DNA from: Cannabis sativa
Lineage: Eukaryota; Streptophyta; Magnoliopsida; Rosales; Cannabaceae
Length of the DNA: 64,000 nucleotides
Assembly: GCF_029168945.1 (NCBI RefSeq)
Contig: NW_026870037.1
Coordinates: 1,426,001 to 1,490,000, forward strand
Direction: 5' to 3'
The notes beneath the pieces were generated by a model. That model saw only the letters and a list, made by a program, of their open reading frames with translations, ran no database searches and was not told where the DNA came from. Positions 1 to 10,404 of the stretch are shown here, piece by piece. The first letter of the stretch is position 1; each line of letters opens with the position of its first letter. The position numbers were made by a program, and so were the translations under genes.

Positions 1-1656
1 TCAAGACATGTGATGAACTACAAAAGATGATGGCCAAGTATTGGTGGAAAACTTCGTCTAGTAGGGGGAGGGGCATAATTTGGATGAGTTGGGAACGCAT
101 GGCTAGGGACAAGAAATTTGGAGGTATGGGATTTAGGCTTCTTCATGAGTTTAACATTGCTATGCTAGCTAAACAGGGCTGGCGTTTGTTGGTTCAACCA
201 AATTCCCTTGTCGGTCGAATTTATAAAGCAAGATACTTCCCACATGGTGATTTTCTTTCTGCTGAAATTGGGGCCAATCCGAGCTTTGTTTGGCGTAGTG
301 TTTGGGCTTCGCAATCCCTTATTAGGCTTGGGATGGTTTGCAAGTTGATATTCTTAAACACCCTTGGCTTCCTAATAATGAGCATCCTTATGTCACAACT
401 CTTAATCCTGGCCTCATTAATCAACCCGTGGCCTCTCTGTTCATGGTTGATAGTAGGACTTGGGATGTTGATCTCATTCAAGACATGTTTAACCAAAGGG
501 ATGCCAATCTGATCTTGGGAATACCTCTTAGTTTCACTGCTGAAGGTGATTTTTGGTCTTGGAGAGGCGAAAGTTCAGGGGACTTTTCAGTAAGTAGTGC
601 ATACAAGCTTCTTGAGGATCAAAGAGGAATGCGGTCTGGTGCAAGTAACTCAGGTTTTTGGGTTAATTTGTGGCAGTTAAAAATACCACAGAAAGTGATT
701 TTTTTTTTGTGGAGAGTCTGTTCTCCTTGTCTCCCCACTCGGGTTCAACTACATATTAATCATGTTCCTCTTTCTCTAGACTGTCCATTATGTGGTGAAG
801 CCCAAGAAACTGAATTTCATCTATTTGTTTCTTGTGCTTTTGCTTCTGTCTGCTGGTCTAGGATCGACTTGGCTATTACAGAACTGGATAATGCCAATAT
901 AGCCTCCTGGTTTATGCAGCAAATTGACAAGTTAGATGAGGAGATGATGTGTAGAGTGGCTATGATCTCTTGGGCCATTTGGAAGGCTCGAAACAGTCTT
1001 ATTTGGGAAGAAAAAAGGCTTTCGGTTGTGGAAGTTATGGCATTAGCAAACACTACTTTACACCATTGGAGAAAAGCTCAAAACAAGGATAGCATTCCAT
1101 CCTACGATCTGCAGCAGCCAGGGGATGGTAATGAGCTTTGGACAAAGCCGGTTGTTAGTGTAGTTAAAGTAAATGTGGATGCAGCCTTTTTTGAAGATGA
1201 AAGTTAGTTTGACTTTGGTTTGGTTGCTAGAGATCATACGGGAAGACTAATTGAAGCGTGCTGTCAGCCGGTTCATGGGCAGCAGAACGTTGCAGCAGCT
1301 GAGGCTCTAGGCGTCAAAGAGGCCCTCAGTTGGATTAAAGGAAAACAATGATTTCAAGCTGTTATCGAAACTCATAGTAAAAGGACTGTGCAAGCAGTCC
1401 GTAGTTCAATAGTCATGAAATCAGTTTTTGGTATCATTGTTGATGATTGTCGTTGTTTGCTTAAAGCTATGCCTAATGTCAGTTTATGTTTTGTTAAACG
1501 GTCTGCTAATCGAGTTGCTCACTATGTTGCTAGGCAATCTCGTTCTTATGCTGATCGTAGAATCCTTAGTTTAAATGATTCTGCTATTTTGCAGGACTTA
1601 TTGTATCAGGATTCGTGCTATTAATAAAAGTTTGCATCTATTTAAAAAAAAAAAAA
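1..1656 (+). mobile_element. LINE (L1-type) 3' end with A-tail, 5' part outside window
   Basis: This is the last part of a plant L1 element: the end of ORF2 (post-RT region, zinc-binding zf-RVT segment, RNase H domain) followed by a short 3' UTR and an A-run at 1644-1656. The element enters from the left edge, so its 5' part and target duplication are not visible. It appears to lie in a copia LTR whose remainder resumes at 10405. The A-tail is the insertion site of the CACTA transposon that starts at 1657. The call as a LINE is firm from protein similarity and the A-tail; the subfamily is not determined. Confidence 0.85.
3..1624 (+). pseudogene. LINE ORF2 C-terminal remnant (zf-RVT and RNase H)
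   Basis: The reading frame that opens at 27 shows the conserved post-RT segment (WMSWERMARDKKFGGMGFR, then the ARYFP and PSFVWRS blocks). Near 335-350 a small indel shifts reading to the frame that runs to 1207, which carries HPWLPN, the SAYKLL/FWVNLWQLKIPQKV block and a C-x2-C...H-x4-C zinc motif (CPLCGEAQETEFHLFVSC). The RNase H domain follows (VNVDAAFF, then AAEALGVKEAL), but TAG at 1205-1207 and TGA near 1349 interrupt it. The third catalytic position reads VIETHS, so the expected Asp motif is altered. It is a dead copy. LINE ORF2 normally supplies endonuclease, reverse transcriptase and, in some plant clades, RNase H for target-primed reverse transcription. Confidence 0.85.
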
Positions 1657-1689
1657 CACTACAAGAAAAATGAGCATTACTGAGGACAA

Positions 1690-1955
1690 ATTTCGTTGGT
1701 AGAAACCCCTGTTTTCGTCAGTATTGCGCATCAATGAGGACATTTCGTTGGTAAAAAGTCGTTGGGAATACTTCGTTGGGAAAAACGATTATCAACAACA
1801 ACTTTTTAAGTCATTGGGAATAAAAATTATCAACAACGATAATGTCGTTGGGAATAATATTTATTTAATTTTTTTTTTACATCTGAGTGCATCAACAACG
1901 ACATTGTCGTTATTGATATTATTATCAATGACGACAATGTCGTTATTGAAGAGCT
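1690..1955. repeat. Left subterminal repeat zone of the CACTA element
   Basis: Between 1690 and 1955 the motifs TTCGTTGG, TCGTTGGGAA, CAACGA and palindromic ACGACATTGTCGT/ACGACAATGTCGT recur in both orientations. The same motifs occur at the right end (10050-10350). In CACTA elements such subterminal arrays are binding sites for the TNPA-class accessory protein that brings the ends together; that role is inferred here from position and repetition. Confidence 0.7.
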
Positions 1956-2252
1956 TCTACGAAAAAAAATAAATAATTATATTAAATTTATTTGTAATTA
2001 ATTATTTATATATATTATTATATTAAAATTATTAATTTAAATTTTAATTATTTTTAATTAATTAATATATAAAATTATTGAATTAATTAAGATATAAAAT
2101 CATTTAACTAAAAGAAAATATTTAAAGTCACTAATATTACAATAAGAGTAAGTCATAAACATTATAGTACTGCCTACCTAAATATAAATTAGTGTTCATA
2201 AAATATTAACAAACATATTAGACCGATAGTTCGTAAAATTAAAATAGATATT

Positions 2253-4192
2253 CTAAAAGAAGTTTGTAGTAGCATCGTCCTCATCACTAGCATCTCGAGG
2301 AACATCCGACCCAGGAACATCCGGCATTTGTGGGTAGTATGGCGGCATTTGCAAGGTGGGCATCATTTGAGATGTCTGCTGCCCATGTAGTGTCGGCATC
2401 ATTTGAGATGTCTGCTGCCCTTGTTGTGTCGGCATCATCTGAGAAGTCTGTTGTCCTAGATGTGTCGGCATCATTTGAGATGTCTGCTCCCATGGTTGTG
2501 TCGGCATCGTCTGCGATGTGTTCTGATATTGCTGCCCTTGTGTCGACATCTGAACATTTTGCGGCATCTGTGACATTTGTGGCATCCGAGGCTCTGACAC
2601 ATGAGACGTCTGAGGCGACTGCGTCATCATATTCAACAATACTTGCGAATTGTTTGGCGACTGAAACACAAACTGCAAGTATGACTGGTACATTTGACTG
2701 TGAAATTTCTCAGGACTTAACCTTCCAGGCGAAGGAACAAGAGGCTGTTGTAACAGTTGCTGAAACGAAGTAGGAGTCTGATGCGGCTGCTGAAAACCCA
2801 TTGGGTTAAAACCCATTTGAGAGCGAGACGGTTGAGGACGTATGGGTTGGGTTGGAGCTGCATCATTCATCTCAACATCCATTGGTTCCCGACGTTCACG
2901 TGACATTTGTTGAGTCAACGTCTGTATTTGTTTCTGTAACTCAACAACTGTTTCCCGTAAGTCCGGTTGATCAGCAGTTGCAGGTTGTGAGCGTCGTCCT
3001 GATGATTGGCCTTTCAACTTGCGACCCACTCCTCGTTGATGGCCACGCCTCTCTCCAAGTGTTTTCCGAAGAATCTCAAGTTCTGAAACTTGTGAAGATT
3101 CAGGAGCACTATTTCGAGTTGTCAACATCTCTTCCTATAATTAATATAAATAAGTTAGAAATCAAGCAAAGTTACAATTATTTGAAAATATTTAAAAGTT
3201 ATTATTTTATATATCTTACATATTTATTTTTGGCAGCCTCATTGATGAAGGTGTTGGTGTCTTTCTTAGTATGACATTCTTTCCAAGTCTCAATGTAACC
3301 CTTTCCTTGCTGATAAATATAACTTGTTAGAAAATTATATATAAAGTAAACTTTGTAAAATAGAAATTTAATATATTAACTTACTTTTTGACGAAGAATC
3401 TCAGCCATAGTTACCGACCCTGTTGTTGAAGAGAATTTCATCTTCTGTCGATTGATAGAGTTTTGCTTCGACCGTTGAATGAAATCAGGAGTTGTGAACA
3501 ATTCACATATTAGTCGCCATTGGTCTTCATTAAGTTCATTGGGAGGGTTCTTCACTGCATTTTCAAAGTCTTCTGGGTTTTTGTAATATTCTCTGAAGTG
3601 TTGCAATCTAATATTCTTTCGTGTTTTGTACTTCTCGGCCATCTCAGCTATCGAAATAGCTACTAACTTTGGATGACTGTCCAACTGGTAATAATGCTGC
3701 ATATGACAAAAATAAATTAAAATAACATGGTAATAATCACATTTATTAGTGTAGATAAATTAATAATTATTTACCCGAAGCTTGGTTAAGATGAGGTGTT
3801 CGTACTGCTCCGGGACATTTGCCCAACTTGGATGATGTCCAGGCACATGCAGTGCAACCTCTCGCCCTACCAATCGAGGAAAAGCTTTACTCTCCAAGCC
3901 TACTATTTTGTTCGAGACACTGTCAACTTCTAATGGCAACGGGCCAGTAGAGTTTTTTCTTCTCTCTTCTAACTTTACTAAAACATTCCTCCCACGGCCT
4001 TTTCTCGCGTCACCACCTATGTTGCCATCAAAAATGTATATGTGTGAATAGTTGAATTAAAAAAATTAAACACTTAGATAGAAAAATAACAAAAATACCT
4101 GAAGCCTCGCACGCAGTCGGTACCCTAGTAGGATCTAATGGGTCATCCCCGCCACCATCTCCACCATGATAGTTAGCAACATCTGCTGACAT
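2253..4192 (-). CDS. CACTA accessory protein (TNPA-like, Transposase_24 family), five exons, apparently intact
   Basis: I assembled five exons from GT-AG sites: 4192-4099, 4016-3775, 3696-3385, 3309-3220 and 3134-2253. Their lengths sum to 1620 nt, exactly 539 codons plus stop, with no internal stop. The start is the ATG at 4192-4190 (MSADVANYHGG). Exon 3 and exon 4 hold the Transposase_24-like core, with the NPPNELNEDQW, NSINRQKMKFSSTTGS and GYIETWKECH blocks. The C-terminal exon is Gln/Met/Pro-rich and holds about four 12-residue repeats of the form QQTSQMMPT followed by three variable residues, plus a possible short coiled coil (VVELQKQIQTLTQQM). In known CACTA elements this class of protein binds the subterminal repeats and works with TNP2. 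The neighbouring TNP2 gene upstream on the same strand is broken, while this one looks usable. Splice sites are predicted, not proven. Confidence 0.8.
2350..2525. repeat. 36-bp tandem repeat coding for QQTSQMMPT units
   Basis: About four imperfect 36-bp units lie in the last exon of the TNPA-like gene and encode 12-residue repeats. On the plus strand each unit contains a variant of GTGTCGGCATCATTTGAG. The length is a multiple of three, so unit gain or loss keeps the frame. Confidence 0.8.
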
Positions 4193-4350
4193 TTTATGCT
4201 AAAAATAGAATAATAAAATCATATGAGTCCTTACTTAAGAGAATACGAACAACTCATTAACTCTTAAATTTGTTCTTTTACAATAATTTGTTGAGACAAA
4301 AGGATTAAAAAAATATAACTACTCATCAATACAAACAGTACTAAAATCTA

Positions 4351-7300
4351 TTATTCACAATCATCATCACTAATGAAATGCAAATTTGTTGCGGGCGCTT
4401 CTTCAATTTCATCTTCAAGATGATCAATAAGCAAATCATCCTCTAGGTCTTCTGCAATTTCTTCATCTTCATCATCCCTACTATCATCAACATTTGCAAC
4501 CATCTCAGAACGTTGAGGGACATCTACAATTGTTGGAGAATCATTAGTTCGTTGGACATTCAACTCCCCCAAATCTACTGATAGTGTAAAATTTGATGAG
4601 TTTGTGTCATGTACAACATCAACATCATCTGGCTCGTTAGAAGAATCCAAAATATTTTCCCAAACTTGGCGGTGATGGACATTATGAACAACTCTCCAAT
4701 TACGACCTCTAACTAGATCATCCACAAAGAAAACTTGCTTAGCTTGACTGGCAAGAATGTAAGGATCATCTTTGTACCATACACCACTAACATTTATGCT
4801 AGTGATATTCTTTTCAATAATGATTTTTTTCTTTCTCGGATCTGTGTTGAACCACTTACACCGAAATAATACAACTGAATATGCACCACTAAAGGACAAA
4901 TGCAATATTTCTTGAAGTTCCCCAAAATAGTCAAAACCTTCTGTCCCTGCAACGGACACCCCACTATTTTGAGTATTACGGTCTTTATCTCGACTGTGTA
5001 CAACAAATCGAACTCCATTCACTATACATGCCGGATATGAATACACAACGAGATCAGAGCCAGCTGCTAAAGCTAGCAATTCATCACTGTGTTCTAAAGA
5101 CCCGAGCTTATACAAATCAAAAATCTGAAAAAACACGCATAACAATCAAGATTTGAGAGAGTTGATAATTTACATTAAGTAAATAGTACAAAAAGGAATA
5201 CTTGCACACCTTCTTATGAAACTACGTAGGAAATTCTTTTTTGTGTAAAAGATTATGGTTGGCATTCGGGTCCCTCTGTGCGATTATTTCAAGGTGCTCT
5301 CTATTAAAAGAAAAAAATTATTACAAATTTAGCTATATAGAATAATATAAATTATTTATTAAGCATTATGTAATAATTTTGATTAACTTACGTCATATAA
5401 GAGTCGATCTCGCTAGAATTCTGCAATATGTACCACTCAGCTCTTTTGCGAGTCTTCTCATCGAGAGTTGTTATTGTTTGCTTACCGAGTGGACGACATT
5501 GAGATTTATACACTGTTAAATAGCGAGATACACTAGGAGCATCTTCATTGCGCTCAGGACAGTTGAATTTTGTATGCACACCTTTGAAGTACATGGAACA
5601 AAATGTCAAAGCCTCATCTATAACGTATCCTTCAGCAATAGATCCTTCCGGCCTTGCTTTGTTCCTAACATAATTTTTCAACTTTTTCATATACCTCTCA
5701 AAAGGGTACATCCACCTCATAAAAACTGGCCCGCCCAATATGGCTTCCTCGGGTAAATGGATCACCAAATGTATCATGATATCAAAAAATGCTGGAGGAT
5801 AAATTCTCTCCATTTTGCACAAAATGTGAATAAGGTCTCCCTGGGCCTTCTCCATGTCTTTTACGTTCAATGTCCTTGAACATAAAATTTTGAAAAATTG
5901 CACAATTCTATAATGGTGCTTGATACTTCCTTCGACAAAAACTTGCCAATACAAGCTGGAAGTAACCTTTGCATTATGACATGACAATCATGGGATTTCA
6001 ATCCAACAATATTGTCATTAGTTACTTTCTTCTTCAAGTTCGAACAAAATCCATCTGGCAATTTAACGTCCTTCAAAAATTTACAAAACAATTGCTTATC
6101 ATTAGCAGTTAACACATAAGGGGCATGTGGTTTTAGCAATCTTTTACGAGCATCTTCGAAAATCCATAAGGATTGACGAATTCTCATATTTTTCAAATCT
6201 TGTCTTGCATTAGTGGTGTCTTTAGACTTGTCATTATCCAAGAGAGTGCCAAGGATACTATCACAAACATTCTTCTCAACATGCATAACATCGATGTTGT
6301 GTTTCAACTCATTTGCACTCCAATACTCAAGTTCATAAAAAATACTTTTTTTCCTCCAGTTATTTTCAATGTCGCCTCTTTTTCGTTTCCCCGGAGCACG
6401 TTCAGATAGAGCATTCACTTGTTCTAATATTTCAGAACAAGTAAATCGTCTTGGCGGAGGTCTCTTCTCAACATTTCCATCAAATTCACGGTCTTTTCTC
6501 ATACGATGATTGGATGGCAAGAAACGTCTATGACCAACATAAGATGTCTTACCAATCACTCGAATAGAAGTAGTATCCTCGTTGCATGTAGGACAGGCTT
6601 TATATCCCTGTCCACTCCATCCGGACAAGCTACTACGGGCAGGAAAATCATTAATTGTCCAAAGAAGAGCTGCGCGCATGTTGAACATTGAGTTGGTTGT
6701 AGCATCTCTTGTTTCAACACCCTGAGTCCACAATGCGTTTAGCTCGTCCACCAATGGCCTTAAAAAGACATCCATGTCCTTACCAGGTGACTTCGGTCCG
6801 GGAATAAGGAGACTCAACATGAAATTGTTATCCTTCATACACATCCAAGGTGGCAAATTGTAATTCACCAACACTACAGGCCACATACTATACGAGAGGC
6901 TCATGTTGCCAAAAGGATTAAATCCATCAGCAGCTAAGCCTAGGCGAACATTCCGAGGATCTCTTGCAAAATCAGGATGTCTGGAGTCAAAGTCTTTCCA
7001 CGCGGCAGAATCAACAGGATGACGCATAACACCATTTTCTCTCACACGACCAGTACGATGCCATACCATCTCTTTGGATGTATGTCTTGAACTGTATAAT
7101 CTTTTCAATCGAGGAGTCAACGGAAAGTAGCGCATCACTTTATGCGCTACTTTTTTTCCGCTTGTCTCCTCATTAATCCATCTACTGGTCCCGCACACCG
7201 GGCAAAAATCTTTCGAGGCATGCTCATTGTGAAACAAACAACAATTGTTCACGCACACGTGGATTGATTCGTACCCTAATCCTAATTTTCCTAATTTCTT

Positions 7301-7864
7301 CTTCGCCTCATAGTGTGTTGCAGGAATTTTATTCTCCTTCGGAAATGCAAACTTCAACAACTTCAACAATTCATCAAAGATATAATTTGGTATTTTTCCC
7401 AAATTTTTTAAGTGCATCAACTTTGCTATAAAGTTGAGGGACGATATCCAATCGCAACCAGGATACAACTCTGCCTCAATCTCCTCAAACATGTCATCAT
7501 AATACTGACCCCTCTGCATTTCATCATCACCAGCTCTTTCGTCGTCATCTATAGGAGGGAAGAAATCTTCAATGACACCAGCCATCTCATCCGCATCGAC
7601 ATTGATGTTAGCCTCGACAGGTTCATCTGGCTCCCCATGGTAAATCCACCTCTCATAGCTGCTCTCGAAACCCTTTGTAAAGATGTGTGCCTCCACAGTA
7701 TTCAAAGGATGCAATCTAGTATTCTTGCATTTAACACAAGGACAGAAAATTCTTCCGTCACAATCCTTGTGTTTAGACGCAAGTTCCATAAAGACTTGGA
7801 GACCTTCCCAGTAAGCTGGATCCTTACGATTTCTCATGGTCACCCAAGTCTTATCGATTGCCAT
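4351..7864 (-). pseudogene. CACTA TNP2-type transposase, broken by a frameshift and a nonsense codon
   Basis: The gene starts at ATG 7864 and has predicted exons 7864-5392, 5300 to about 5185, and 5124-4351. The N-terminal part has the transposase-associated zinc segment (CPCVKCKN) and another C/H cluster (CVNNCCLFHNEHA, CPVCGTSRW). The Transposase_21 core follows (RHPDFARDPRNVRLGLAADGFNPF in overlapping blocks, NDFPARSSLSGWSGQG, LKHNIDVMHVEKN), then a DUF4218 segment (HLPEEAILGGPVFMRWMYPFERYMK in blocks), and in the last exon a DUF4216 segment and an acidic tail. Two lesions are visible: a one-base indel near 5893-5897 in the middle of the DUF4218 region, and TAG at 5224-5222 where the family normally has Trp in an EFP-x-W motif. 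TNP2 would catalyse cut-and-paste transposition from the CACTA ends. Exon 2 borders are the least certain. Confidence 0.88.
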
Positions 7865-7960
7865 CTACCAAAAAATTTACGTTTACTACATTATAATCAA
7901 ATTGTCTACTGTCAAACGAATTTGGTAATTTTGAATGTGTAGTTGAACTAAGGCTAATCT

Positions 7961-9227
7961 TACGTCATTTTATGAAACTTTTTTTAACTTTTATTTTAAA
8001 CTATACTTACATTAAATATTATAGTATTTATCAAATTATTTGTTAATTTTTTTTATTACAAGAATTTATTAATTATAAAATTTATCACTTATTCAATTAT
8101 TAATTATTTATATTCAACTAATTAAAGTTATTTATAATTATTTAATTATTTATTATTATTTTTTATAAATATACAAAAAATATTTTAAATTAAATTACTT
8201 AATTTTAGGATTTATTTCATTAATTTTGTTAAATAAATATTAATTTAAATAATTGTCCATTTAAAAAATAACTTGTTACTAGTTTTATAACAAACTATTA
8301 ACTTATTATAAATTATTAAAATAACAAAATTTTTATTATCTCAAAATTTTACCGAAATTCATTTATTTAAATTATTTTTATTTAACAAAATATTATATTT
8401 TTCATTAATATAATTATTTCTTAATATTTTTTATTGTAAGAATTTATTCAATATTAAATTCATTACTTATTCAATTATTAATTATCTATTCTCAACTAAT
8501 AAAAGTTATTTATTGATTCAAAAAAAAAAGTTATCTATTAAATATTTAATTATTTATTATTATTTTTTAATAAAATACAAATTTCATTTACGTCATTTTA
8601 TGAAACCTTTTTTAACTTTTATTTTAAACTATACTTACATTAAATATTATAGTATTTATCAAATTATTTGTTAATTTTTTCTATTACAAGAATTTATTAA
8701 TTATAAAATTTATCACTTATTCAATTATTAATTATTTATATTCAACTAATTAAAGTTATTTATAATTATTTAATTATTTATTATTATTCTTTATAAATAT
8801 ACAAAAAAAATCTTTTAAATTCAATTACTTAATTTTAGGATTTATTTCACTAATTTTGTTAAATAAATATTAATTTAAATAATTGTCCATTTAAAAAATA
8901 ACTTGTTACTAGTTTTATAACAAACTATTAACTTATTATAAATTATTAAAATAACAAAATTTTTATTATCTCAAAATTTCACCGAAATCCTTTTATTTAA
9001 ATTATTTTTATTTAATAAAATATTATCTTTTTTATTAATATAATTATTTCTTAATATTTTTTATTGTAAGAATTTATTTAATGTTAAATTCATTACTTAT
9101 TTAATTATTAATTATCTATTCTCAACTAATAAAAGTTATTTATTGATTCAAAAAATAAATAAAAGTTATTTATTAAATATTTAATTATTTATTATTATTT
9201 TTTAAACAAAATACAAATTTCATTTAC
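7961..9227. repeat. Tandem duplication of about 628 bp inside the CACTA element
   Basis: The stretch starting TACGTCATTTTATGAAAC at 7961 is repeated from 8589 with few differences; the offset is 628 bp. Both copies are very AT-rich with no coding potential, and lie upstream of the TNP2 gene. The high similarity suggests a fairly recent duplication. Confidence 0.85.
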
Positions 9228-9789
9228 TTAAATTACTTAATTTTAACATTAATTTTATTAATTTTTATAAATAATTATTACCTTATAATTTTTCTTTTTA
9301 AATACCACTTTAATATTTTTTATAAAAAAATTACTAATTTATTAAATTAACCTAATTTTTTTTACTATATGAAATTTAAAAAAAAATTGGACAGCATAAC
9401 ATTTATATTTTACACTATACCCAAAAAAATTTTAACCTGATTTATACAATCTTTACAACTTTAAAATACATTACACATTTTTAAATATTACAAAGTTTCA
9501 AAGTAAATCAAAAATTTATTACAATACAAAAAATAACAAAAAAACAAATACAAACACACATACTATTTTCAGATTATACACATCTATATTAAAAAGAAAA
9601 AAAAAATTACAATCACTTAAAACAATACATACATTATTAAAAACACATACATATAACTCAAATACATATATATTTAAACATATATTTAAAATAAATATTA
9701 CAAACATCTAAACAACAAAATTTATCTACATATTTATAAATACATATATAAATATAAAACAATATATATACATATTACAAATGAGGGTA
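9228..9789. other. AT-rich non-coding CACTA interior
   Basis: Low-complexity A/T sequence between the tandem duplication and the GC-rich block. The only open frames are short Phe/Val-rich artefacts of AT composition. I see no gene here. Confidence 0.6.
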
Positions 9790-10010
9790 TACCTCAAAAA
9801 TCGCCGCCGGTGGCGGTGGGCTGACGGAGGTTCAGGCGGAGGAGAGACCCGGTGCTGGGCTGAGCTGACGCGCGACTTCAGGTGGGCGATGGTGGTGGCC
9901 GGACGTAGCTTCAGGCGCCTGGGTTGAATGGGTTAGGGTTAGGGTTGAATGGGTTGAAGGTGGCTGAATAGAGAGGAAAATGGGTTAGGGTTTTTAGTTT
10001 TGGCTGAGAA
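9790..10010 (-). promoter_or_regulatory. GC-rich block near the CACTA right end, possible TNP2 promoter/leader
   Basis: A CpG-rich stretch (CGCCGCCGGTGGCGGTGG and following) stands out sharply from the surrounding AT-rich DNA and lies upstream of the minus-strand transposase gene. CACTA elements often keep a GC-rich promoter or untranslated first exon near the end from which the genes are read. It also holds GGGTTAGGGTTAGGGTTG, which is only a short chance likeness to telomere repeats. The promoter role is inferred from position. Confidence 0.4.
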
Positions 10011-10066
10011 ATGAGGAAGGCTCGCTGCATTTTTTTTATATACAAAGAACTTCCCAACGATATAGA

Positions 10067-10139
10067 CCAACGACATTGTCGTTGGTGACAGACTGATCAC
10101 TGCAACGTGTCAGTCTGTCACCAACGACAATGTCGTTGG
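10067..10139. repeat. Perfect inverted repeat with 30-bp arms, CACTA right subterminal zone
   Basis: The arm at 10067-10096 is the exact reverse complement of 10110-10139, with a 13-base loop at 10097-10109. Each arm includes the palindrome CCAACGACATTGTCGTTGG or its complement. A looser copy of the motif pair follows at about 10208-10263. These are likely TNPA-type binding sites and would form a strong hairpin in single strands. Confidence 0.9.
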
Positions 10140-10404
10140 GAGCTGAAATGAGAGGGAAAATTACCGCCCTTTTACAACGGCCATTTTTCAAATTATACAA
10201 AACTTTTCCCAATGACAATGTCGTTATTGAAGTATTTTCAATAACGACATTGTCGTTATTGATGATAAATTTTTTTTTTTAAAAAAATAATAATAGTTGT
10301 CCCAACGACAGGTAAGTGTCGTTATTTATAGTACCATTTTTAATGAGGACTTTTTGGCGTTGGTAATAGTGGCGTTGGTATAAACCATTATTGTTGTAGT
10401 GAAA

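Larger units (their letters stand above)
1657..10401 (-). mobile_element. CACTA (En/Spm, CMC) DNA transposon, 8.7 kb
   Basis: The left end begins CACTACAAGAAAAA at 1657 and the right end finishes TTGTTGTAGTG at 10401, giving inverted CACTACAA termini. The 3-bp target duplication is AAA (1654-1656 and 10402-10404), as expected for CACTA elements, and the target is the A-tail of a LINE. Inside are a TNPA-like gene (2253-4192) and a TNP2 transposase gene (4351-7864), both on the minus strand, then 2.5 kb of AT-rich DNA. Both subterminal zones carry palindromic ACGACANTGTCGT motifs, the sort of array bound by TNPA proteins. The TNP2 gene is broken, so this copy cannot move by itself unless transposase comes from elsewhere. 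Confidence 0.93.

Noticed and set aside
2330..2773. 147-codon open frame on the plus strand
   Set aside because: It is the reverse of the repeat-rich last exon of the TNPA-like gene, and its Ser/Ala repeats mirror the 36-bp units.
9930..9990. GGGTTAGGGTTAGGGTTG, possible telomere repeat
   Set aside because: Only two to three imperfect units lie inside a CACTA element; plant telomere arrays are long TTTAGGG runs.
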